Below are positions 56,645 to 64,000 of a stretch of 64,000 nt of DNA, one piece after another. Position 1 is the stretch's first letter. Each line of letters opens with the position of its first letter. The notes beneath the pieces were generated by a model. That model was not told the DNA's origin and made no database searches. It saw nothing but the letters and a program-made list of their open reading frames with translations. This DNA comes from Notamacropus eugenii (Eukaryota; Chordata; Mammalia; Diprotodontia; Macropodidae). Both the position numbers and the translations under genes were made by a program. The stretch lies in the NCBI RefSeq assembly GCF_028372415.1, contig NC_092875.1:148455856-148519855 (forward strand), written 5' to 3'.

Positions 56645-57289
56645 CCCCCATGGTCCATGGACTGAAAGCTCCTAAAGTTGCTGCCACCACCAACACAGCT
56701 GCCTCCAAGGCCTAGCTCTGGCATCATCAGTGCTACTCCAGGCCTGATTACCACCCTTGTGAGACAGACCTTTCCTTTTGAACCCCCTAAATTTTCTTGT
56801 AATGGAAAATTATTTCACCTGAACTTTTGTTGGTTCTGATACCCCAGAATTTGATTTGACATGTTATTTTAGAGTTGCTTGGAGGGGAATTTGGGAGAGC
56901 TTGGAAAAGTATATATCTACTCTGCCATCTTGGCAGAGTACCTGTTATCTTAGGCTCAGCACTGAAGACACAAAGACAAAAGAAATAAAAAGTAGTTGCT
57001 GTCTTCAAAGAGCTTACATTCTACCAAATGGGGGTGTGTGGTTGTGGGGGTGGGTGCTATGCTGACCTTTCAAGGAAGCTAGGGATGATAGAGATAATGA
57101 GGGGTTGCATTCCAGACATGGAGGACCACATATCCCATGAAGGTGGGAGATGGAATATTTTGTACTGGGACCTGCCTTTAGGTTTTACTTTCTTAAGTGT
57201 TCAGTGACTTTCATCTTCATTATACCCATGTAATGCAAAAATGATACTCATCTGTCTGTTCTGGAGTCTTTCTTATAGTTGGCAGTCAA

Positions 57290-57500
57290 AATCAACTCCA
57301 TGGTCAGTGGAAACAGCATATAGCATTTTATCCAAGATCTTTGAGTTCTTTCAAAACTCTGAGGTGGATACCATCTGGTCCTGATAATTTCTTTATATTT
57401 AGTTTGCCAATTAAGTTAGAATGTCTTAAGCATTTACTACTATTTATTCTCATTTCTGACCTGTCTGCTTCAAACCAGCTGCAGATGTGTTTAGAATAAA
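57290..57500 (-). mobile_element. L3/CR1 LINE ORF2 fragment
   Basis: Minus strand reads IGKLNIKKLSGPDGIHLRVLKE at about 57330-57400, matching the KLNxNKSxGPDGIHPRVLKE block of CR1-clade ORF2 (linker before the RT). A stop follows at once. Confidence 0.82.
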
Positions 57501-57794
57501 GACTGGCAAAAGCACTTCACTCTCATTTCTCACAGCTTTGCTGAACTCGAGACTTCATCGTGCCATAGAAACCTTTTCATCCTGCAAGATTACTTTAGTC
57601 TTAGAATTTACACCTTGGAAGTAGCCTCTGCAACCCCTCCGTTTGAATGGATGGTTCCTTCCAGAACTTCCATTTGGGAAAGGGCTCCCAGATCAGCCAT
57701 CCCTTCATTTCTCATGAGGCTGCTGCACTCCAGACTTCTGCCTCATGCATCTCTCCCACTAGTGCCTTACAGCTTCCTTTTATGTGGTGTCTTC

Positions 57795-57885
57795 AGGGGA
57801 GGAATTATCTTTTTGCTTATTTTTGTACTCACAGCAGTGCTTGCCACATTGTAAGCACTTAATAAATGCTTCTTGGCTGAGTTGA
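57795..57885 (+). mobile_element. L2 LINE 3' end
   Basis: 'gcagtgcttgccacattgta' and 'agcacttaataaatgcttct' match the L2 terminus. Confidence 0.65.
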
Positions 57886-58034
57886 GTTATATCATTAAAT
57901 TAGTTTTCTGAAAATGCAGACCTGGTTAGAATATGTTTACTGCGGAATGGAATCTTTAAATAAATAACTAGAGGTTGAGGCTAGGGTAGGTGAAGAACTG
58001 AGAAATGCTATAAGTGTAGCACCCCTTCTGAAGC

Positions 58035-58165
58035 TTGTTGCTTTTCAGTTGTTCAGTAATATTCGATGCTTCATGACCCAGTGGACCATGGCACACCAGT
58101 ACTATCCATGGGTTTTCATGGCAAAGATATGGTTGTAGTTTGCATTTCCTTCTCTATGACTCTTC
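58035..58165 (-). mobile_element. BovB/RTE 3' end fragment
   Basis: 'cagttgttcagtaatattcg', 'gcttcatgacccagtggacc', 'atggcacaccagtactatcc', 'atgggttttcatggcaaaga' match the 3' end of BovB-type LINEs in reverse. Confidence 0.72.
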
Positions 58166-58344
58166 TAAGGTTACCCCTCCCCAGTTTACATTTTGGGTCC
58201 CTAAAGGGATGATTGCTCTGCAGTTCAAGGTGTTCTGTGGGTCCACACTTCCACAAGTATAACATGGGAGTACTTTCCAGTACATTTAACCTTTCAGCAT
58301 CAGCCTATAGCACAAGTTTCTCAAAATAAAGGTATTTATTAAGA

Positions 58345-58710
58345 TAGCATTGTAAGAATGATCCAAGAGAATTCCAAAAGATTCATACTGGAAAATGCTA
58401 ACCAAATCCAGAGAAAGAGCTATGGAATCTGAATGCAGAGTCAAGCGTATTATTTTCACTTTTTTTGTTTGTTTTTTTCTTTCTCATGGTTTTTCCCTTT
58501 TGTTCTGATTCTTCTTTCACAAAATGACTAATGTGGAAATATGTTTAACATGACTGTACATGTATAACCTATATCAGATTGCTTACTGTCTTGGGGAGGG
58601 GGGCAGGGAAAGGAGAGAGGGAGAAAAATTTGGAACTCCAAATCTTATAAAAATGAATGTTGAAAAGCATCTTTACATGTAATTGAAATAAAATAAAATA
58701 TTATTAAGAA
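58345..58710 (+). mobile_element. L1 3' end
   Basis: 'gaatgatccaagagaattcc', 'caaatccagagaaagagcta', 'ggagaaaaatttggaactcc', 'aaaaatgaatgttgaaaagc', then an AAATA tail. This end is the same as the terminal part of the HAL1 3' UTR. Confidence 0.87.
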
Positions 58711-59394
58711 AAAAAGATGGCATTATAAGGATAACAGAACCCTACCCCCACAAACCTAGGCTGTATTCTCCCACAAATATATACATCCACGGGAAGAGTG
58801 ATTACACAAAGTACACTACAAAAGAAGACACATGCAAGGAAACACATTTTACCCAGGCCACTCATAACTCTGGCACTGCAGAGCCCTGATGTCCCTTCAC
58901 CATGTAGCTGCATCTTTCTGATCCCTCTGGGTGCAGTATCTCTGCTGGACAGGTCATTTATCTAGGCTCCCTGGGTCTGTTCCTCTTCACAGCTCAACTC
59001 TGGGGATGACAGGGCTGACTCTCAATTCACAAAACTCCTCTGCTTTGACTCATTGGGCTTGCTTCCTGCTGGGTGAGATGTTTCCTACTAGAAAAGTAGT
59101 TTTACTACAAGAAATCATGAACGATGGAACATGGCAGCCAGGTGTGGGGAAGAGAAATCCCTTTAATTCCTCCAAAGAAGAACAAGTCCTTTTCAAGGAC
59201 TGAGTTCTTCCACAACTGGAAGTCTCTTTTTGACACCAGAGGCCACAATAAGAGTTATTTCCTGCTAAAACTGATTCCTCAGGTAGTCTTGGGTTTTTTT
59301 TTTTCATTTTTCATATTAATTTTATTTTCCTCTTATTGTTTCTTAATGTAATTAACTAATATTTTATTTTATTAGATTCTTATTTTTTTTACAG

Positions 59395-59890
59395 TTTTCA
59401 ATTTATTTTTAGTTTTCAGCATTCACTTCCATAAGTTTTAAATTTTCTCCCTCTCTGTCCCCAAGATGTCATGCAACCTGATATGGGCTCTGCACACGCA
59501 GTCCTATGAAATACATTTTCACATTTGTCATGTTTCATAGAAAAATTATAACAAATGGGAGAAATCATGATAAACAAACCAAAAGAAAAAAGAAAATAGT
59601 CTGCTTCACTCTGCATTCTGACTCCATAGTTCTTTCTCTGCATGTGGATGGCATTTTCCATCATGAGTTTTTTGCAATTGTTTTAAGTCCTTGCATTGCT
59701 GAGAAGTCTATCAAAATCAGTCTTTGCACACTGTGGCTGTTTCTGTGAACAATATTCTCCTGGTTCTGCTCACTTCACTCAGCATCAGTTCATATAAGTC
59801 TTACCAGGATTTTGAAGTCCATCTGTTCATCATTTCTTATAGCACAATTTCATTACATTCATATAGCACAAGTGTGTCTTATTTTTTTAA
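59395..59890 (-). mobile_element. L1 3' end
   Basis: 'ttttcagcattcacttccat', 'aagttttaaattttctccct', 'ctgctcacttcactcagcat', 'cagttcatataagtcttacc' in reverse L1 order. Confidence 0.85.
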
Positions 59891-60282
59891 AGAGCTATCA
59901 GGAGGGTGGCCAATCCTTAACTGATCTCTGATGACATCAAGGCTGACTGGAGAATTTCTTCAAACTTCATAAATATTTAACAAAAGTGTAGAAACTTCTC
60001 TGCCCTTTAAATCTTTAATTCTTCATTGTTTCTTACCAGCCCTTTTGTTGAGTCACGTCCAACTCTTCATGACCCCATAGATCACAGCACACCAGAACCT
60101 TTGATCCTCCACTGTCTCCCAAAGTCTGTTCATTGCTTCCATGACACTGGATAACCATCTCATCATCTGCCACCACTTTCTCCTTTTGCCTTCAATCTTC
60201 TCCAGTATCAGGATATTTTCCACTGAGGTCTGTCTTCTCATTATATGGTCAAAGTATTTAAGCTCTACCTTCAGTAGCCTGA

Positions 60283-60327
<45 letters not shown>

Positions 60328-60328
60328 G
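60283..60328. repeat. (TATC)n microsatellite
   Basis: About 11 units inside BovB coding-derived sequence, flanked by repeated 'agcctgaat' (60276 and 60328). Confidence 0.97.
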
Positions 60329-60479
60329 CCTGAATTAATTTCTTTAAATATTGATTGATTTGATCTCCTTGCTGTCCAAGGGACTCTCAAAGACTTCTCC
60401 AGCACCACAATTCAAAAATGTTCATTCTCTAGCACTCAGCCTTCCTTATAGTCTATATTTCACAACCAATGGAAAAAAC

Positions 60480-60606
60480 ATTTTTTTTGTTGGTGTTCAG
60501 TCATTTCAGTCATATCCAACTCTTCATGTCTCCATTTGGTGTTCTCTTGGCAAAGATACGTGAGTGGTTTGTTTTCTTTTCCAGTTAATTTTACAGATGG
60601 CAAAAC
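60480..60606 (-). mobile_element. MAR1/RTE-tail SINE fragment inside BovB
   Basis: 'gttcagtcatttcagtcata', 'tccaactcttcatgtctcca', 'tctcttggcaaagatacgtg', 'ccagttaattttacagatgg'. It separates the LLTKVCI and the following VVKY parts of BovB. Confidence 0.85.
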
Positions 60607-60929
60607 TTTGAGTATACAGACCTTTGTCAGCAAGGTGATTTCTCTGCTTCTTAGTATGCTTTCCAGATTTTTCATAGCTTTCCTTCTAAGGAGCATGAGA
60701 TTCATAGCTGCAGTGGTTGTCTGCAGTGATCTTTGAGCCCAAGAATACAAAGTCTGACACCACTTCCATTTCTTTTTCCTCTGTTTGCCAGGAAGTGAAG
60801 AGACCAGTTACCATGATCTTAGTCTCTGTAAATTTATCAACCAGGTTTGCGGGGAGAGGAGAGGGCTCTGGATCAATTTCTTCAAAATGTAATAGCAAAA
60901 TATCATCATCTCATTTATAAAATCAAGAA

Positions 60930-61910
60930 ACTGGACAAGATAACCCTTGAGATCATCTTCCAGTTCTAAAAGCAGGGTCCTCTATGATCATCACATGAAC
61001 AAGTTAGAATCTTTCTGGTCTTTGTACATGGAGGATACTATTCATCCTAGTCAGCCTTTGCATAAATACATGCCATTGGTCCTGAAGGAGAAAGGGTGTC
61101 AGTGGACCAGCACCTACTGAGCTCTCTTACTGGAAAAGAAACTCAAAGCACTTGCCCTCCTGATGATAGGCCTGGAGCATTTCTTCATGAAGAAAGTCAA
61201 TCCATCATTTTGTAAAATGAAATTATTTCTATGTCCTAATGTATGGGCTATAGGGAGAAAATGCTTTCCTGATCCTTTATATCAAATTCTGTACAACACA
61301 TAATTCCATACGAGTAATTTTTTTGGTTTCTCTCCATTTACCATATATTCCAAAGGACTGTGATTTTATCAGCATGGGTCCTCTATTGATTCGGATCACT
61401 GCCCCATGATAACTCCATAAACAGTCTTCCTGAATTTCTGCGACTGAAAAAAATCATTAGTTTGTGGACAATCTGCTACTAGGACTCTCTGAATTTAGCA
61501 AAGCTGATCTTCACATGACAGATACCCAATCCAATACCATGCTCATATGCAAAATCTTTCCAGCTTGGTAAGACCTATGAAAATATGCATTCTGCTGGCA
61601 TAGCCTTTGAAAACACAGAGTCACCTTTCTTTCCATTGAGCAGACTCTCTATAACAAATATTGAAAGAAAAAAAAAGGCTGAGACAAACTAACTCTGTAC
61701 ACCTTTTGTCTTACTGTCATGTAAGCAGTAATCAGACTTTTTCACACCATTTATTTCTTTTTTCTAATACCCTTAACTACCTGGAACCTGTTAAAACTAA
61801 CAATTGATCCAGAAATATAAAACATTCTCCCCTCCCTCAAAAAAATACATGCTATGAAGGGAAATGATGTGTATGTATAGGATATCTCTCCAGTTTATAT
61901 CGTGAATCCA
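60930..61910. other. No recognised gene
   Basis: Intergenic, AT-rich, with an A-run at 61668-61678. No repeat or coding match I can name. Confidence 0.4.
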
Positions 61911-61914
61911 AAGT

Positions 61915-62060
61915 ACTTTTTCATAGAATCATACACTTTAAGGCTCTGAGGGACCTTAGAGACCACCTAGTCCAACTTTTACATTTTACATATGAGAACC
62001 CAACTCTACGGATAGTAAAACACAGAGCTAGGACTAGAACTCACATTCTTTGGCTCTAGA
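61915..62060 (-). mobile_element. MIR/THER-type SINE
   Basis: 'tcatacactttaaggctctg', 'gagaccacctagtccaactt', 'aggactagaactcacattct'. Confidence 0.72.
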
Positions 62061-62169
62061 TCAAGAATTTTATTGTAAGGCTGGATAGGCAACTTTGTTT
62101 CACATTTACCAATCAACAAACACTCTGCTATGCTTCAGACACTGAGAATATAAAGGCAGAAACAAAATA

Positions 62170-62428
62170 TAACCTTTTCTTTCTTGTTCAGTTGTGTCCA
62201 ACTCTTTGTGACCCCATTTGGGGTTTTCTTGGCAATGATACTGGAGTGGTTTGCCATTTCTTTCTCCAGTTCATTTTACAGATGAGGAAACTGAGGTAAA
62301 CAGGATTAAGTGATTTGCCCAGGGTCACATAGCTAGTTAGTGTCTGATGCCAGATTTGAACTCAGGAAGATTAGTCTTCCTGACTCCAGGCCTGGGACTC
62401 TATCCCACCTACCACCCAGCTGCCCCTC
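62170..62428 (-). mobile_element. MAR1-type SINE with BovB/RTE tail
   Basis: Full copy in reverse: 'cagttgtgtccaactctttg', 'tgaccccatttggggttttc', 'gagtggtttgccatttcttt', 'ttacagatgaggaaactgag', 'gatttgaactcaggaagatt', 'taccacccagctgcccc'. Confidence 0.93.
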
Positions 62429-62509
62429 TTCCCATCCCTTCAAGGAGGTTCTATTCTTTCTGGGCATGTACAATATAAGCAAGTGCAAAGTATATTCAAT
62501 ATAAATAAA

Positions 62510-62775
62510 AGATAATTTAGGGGGAGCACTTGTAGCTGGGAGGATCCAGAAAGACAGCGTTGACTTGGAGGATTCTAAGCTGGATGTGAGGAAGGAGCAC
62601 ATTCCAGGCAGGAAGCTCAGTCACCAGTCATGGAGAATGGAGATGGAATCCAATAGCAAAGAAGTCAGTTTGGTTGGAACACAGTGAAGCACAGGCTCAA
62701 GGGCTTGGAAAGTAGGGGGAATGAATAGAGGAGAGTCCAATAAGTACAGGCTTTCTTCTTGTCACCTTACCAGCC
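62510..62775 (+). mobile_element. Old mammalian LINE-derived repeat
   Basis: 'gatgtgaggaaggagcacat', 'tccaggcaggaagctcagtc', 'gaatggagatggaatccaat', same family as 46340-46650. Confidence 0.5.
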
Positions 62776-62777
62776 TA

Positions 62778-63010
62778 GAGAGGCAGCTAGTGGTGCAGTG
62801 GTTGGAGGGCTTGGAGTCAGGGAGACTTAATTCAAATCTGGCCTCAGATACTAAGTAGCTAGGTGACCCAAAGCAAGTCACTTAACCTCTGCATGCCTCA
62901 GTTTCCTCGACTGTAAAATGGAGATAAAATAATAGTCCCTACTTCCCTTGTGAGGATCAAATAAGATAATACTTGTAAAAACTGCTTAGCACAGTGCCTG
63001 GCACATAGTA
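62778..63010 (+). mobile_element. MIR/CORE-SINE
   Basis: 'gaggcagctagtggtgcagt', 'gcttggagtcagggagactt', 'cagtttcctcgactgtaaaa', 'gcacagtgcctggcacatag'. Confidence 0.9.
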
Positions 63011-63027
63011 TATTACACACCCATACA

Positions 63028-63072
63028 CACGTGTATGTGTGTATGTGTGTGTGTGTGTGTGTGTGCGCGTGT
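63028..63072. repeat. (TG)n microsatellite
   Basis: About 20 TG units with TA and GC interruptions, directly after the MIR tail. Confidence 0.95.
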
Positions 63073-63084
63073 ATAACATAAATA

Positions 63085-63600
63085 CTATGGTTGGTTGTTG
63101 TCCTTTGTTCCCGAAGAGGACCAAAATGACATCACCATGCTAGAGTCAAGTTTCAGTGTGTCCAGCTGCAGCCAATCAGACCAATGCAAGCTCGGAATGC
63201 TCTATCACAGGTTGGGCACAAATAGTTCATGTGCACATTTGGGGCGGATTCTTTAAATTTATGCATCCTGCATTTCCTTCGAGCTGTTTGAGTTCTGCTT
63301 TGCTCATAGAGCAAAGCACTTTCTCTGATGTGGGCATGCCGTGCTGAGTGGTCCTATTCCAGTGTTTCCCATGTCACACAATCAATTCCAAAGTTCTTAA
63401 GAGAGACCTTGAGAGTGTCCTTGTATTGCTTCTTCTGACCACCACGTGAATGCTTGCCCTGTGTTAGTTCTCCATAAACCCTATAAAATAGTCTTTTTGG
63501 CAAGCGTACATTTTGCATTCAAACAACATGACCAGCCCATCAGAGTTGTGCTCTCTGAAGCAGAGTTTGAATGCTTGGCAGTTCAGTTTGAGAATTTTTG
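63085..63600 (-). mobile_element. RTE-like LINE, 3' part
   Basis: Minus strand gives TELPSIQTLLQRAQL, stop, WAGHVV, then VRLPKRLFY and YGELTQGKHSRGGQKKQYKD with TLKVSLKNFGIDCVTWETLE. This is the typical C-terminal segment of a widespread RTE-like LINE family. The 3' end is at about 63085 ('ggacaacaaccaacc' on the minus strand). Two stops at least. Confidence 0.8.
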
Positions 63601-63955
63601 ATCGCTATGGATAAGTTCACTTACCTTGGTAGTATACTTTCTAGGGATATACATATTGACAATGAGGTTGACACACGCATTGCCAGAGCTATCTCAATGT
63701 TTGGAATTCTCTGAAGGAAAGTATGGGTGAGAAGAGATATTAAACTGATTACCAAACTGAAGGTCTATAGAGCTATATTGTGCTGACCTCATTGTTGTAT
63801 GCCTGTGAAACCTGACCAGTCTACCAGTGCCATGTCAGGAAACTGAATTACTTCCATTTGAATTGTCTCAGGAAGATTCTGAGGATCATTTAGCAGGATA
63901 AGGTATCAGACACTGAAGTCCTTACTCAAACTGAACTGCCAAGCATATGTACTCT
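63601..63955 (+). mobile_element. RTE-like LINE, inverted 5' part
   Basis: Plus strand gives FTYLGSILSRDIHIDNEVD then a stop, LITKLKVYRAILLTSLLYAC, LNYFHLNCLRKILRI and VLTQTELPS, the segment normally just before the part at 63085-63600. It lies in the opposite orientation, and both segments contain 'ctgaactgccaagca'. The pair is a 5' inversion of one insertion. Confidence 0.8.
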
Positions 63956-64000
63956 ATATAAATATATATGTGTACATAAACACACATATGTGTATATATG
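63956..64000. repeat. TA/TG-rich tract at the window edge
   Basis: Alternating 'atatatgtgtacataaacac' type sequence, cut by the end of the window. Confidence 0.85.

Larger units (their letters stand above)
51542..56940 (-). mobile_element. Old L1-lineage element without ORFs, host of HAL1 copy 3
   Basis: Minus strand. 3' end at about 51542, with L1 3' UTR phrases 51830-52140 ('gcatcagttcatgtaagtct', 'ccccagttgatggatatctc'). A leader-like AT-rich part spans 52145-53281 and continues at 56210-56930. The 5' terminus at about 56935 reads 'tgccaagatggcagagtag' on the minus strand, an L1 5' start. Without the HAL1 insert it is only about 2.5 kb and no ORF1 or ORF2 is seen, so it is internally deleted or a non-autonomous derivative. 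It splits an older repeat ('caacaaatatttatttt' on the left, 'gcactgaagacacaaagaca' on the right). Confidence 0.6.
60030..60925 (-). mobile_element. BovB (RTE-clade) LINE, ORF remnants
   Basis: Minus strand, in order: VSDFVFLGSKITADNHCS (60813-60700 area), LESILRSREITLLTKVCI, then after a SINE insert the counterpart of the ELWCWRR block (decayed, about 60470-60350), LILEKIEGKRRKWWQMMRWL and WCAVIYGVMKSWT (60241-60053). These are the C-terminal blocks of BovB ORF2. Followed by the 3' end 'gagtcacgtccaactcttca' in reverse. Broken by stops, a (TATC)n expansion and a SINE, so inactive. Confidence 0.9.

Noticed and set aside
1..64000. CRISPR array, rRNA, operon, integron or phage features
   Set aside because: No regularly spaced unique spacers, no rRNA, no closely packed ORFs with ribosome-binding sites; the repeat content is marsupial nuclear DNA.

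Overview
This 64 kb window is mammalian, almost certainly marsupial, nuclear DNA. It is AT-rich and contains no intact cellular gene that I can recognise. The marsupial call rests on the repeats: MAR1-type SINEs with a BovB/RTE-derived tail, BovB and a second RTE-like LINE, many MIR, L2 and L3/CR1 fragments, marsupial-style L1 3' ends, and ORF1-only half-L1 (HAL1) elements. I cannot separate a didelphid from an Australian marsupial. Family names are from memory of repeat families, not from a search.

Layout. 0.1-5 kb: L2, a long decayed L3/CR1 LINE and several MIRs. 5.2-8.2 kb: an L1 3' end cut by three insertions, a processed pseudogene of deoxyhypusine synthase (DHPS), a probable solo LTR and a MAR1 SINE. 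10.6-14.66 kb: two head-to-tail HAL1 copies inside one target-site duplication. 15-25 kb: CR1, MIR, MAR1, an L1 3' end split by an LTR-like insert, and an RTE-like reverse transcriptase remnant. 27-30.3 kb: a MIR cluster, one MIR split by a solo LTR and then by a tRNA-SINE. 31.5-33 kb: hAT-type DNA transposons. 34.2-37.2 kb: L2 and L1 reverse-transcriptase remnants. 37.3-40 kb: a deleted endogenous retrovirus with two LTRs and a Leu-type primer site, same LTR family as the solo copy. 40.3-41.1 kb: remnant of a hAT transposase. 42-51 kb: L1, L2, L3 and MIR fragments plus a hAT element with terminal inverted repeats. 51.5-56.9 kb: an old L1-lineage element interrupted by a full-length HAL1 whose ORF1 is still open (362 codons) and whose GC-rich 5' UTR holds two tandem units. 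57-64 kb: L3, L1 ends, a BovB LINE interrupted by a SINE, MIR/MAR1, and an RTE-like LINE with a 5' inversion running to the window edge.

How the parts work together. The genome shows three supplier/dependent pairs that share 3' tails: L1 with HAL1 (and, through its poly(A) tail, the DHPS retrocopy), BovB with MAR1, and the second RTE-like LINE with the tRNA-SINE at 29.9 kb. Nesting gives relative ages: MIR/L2/L3 and hAT are oldest, L1 ends, LTRs and BovB are intermediate, MAR1, HAL1 and the DHPS retrocopy are youngest. No CRISPR, rRNA, operon or confident exon was seen.
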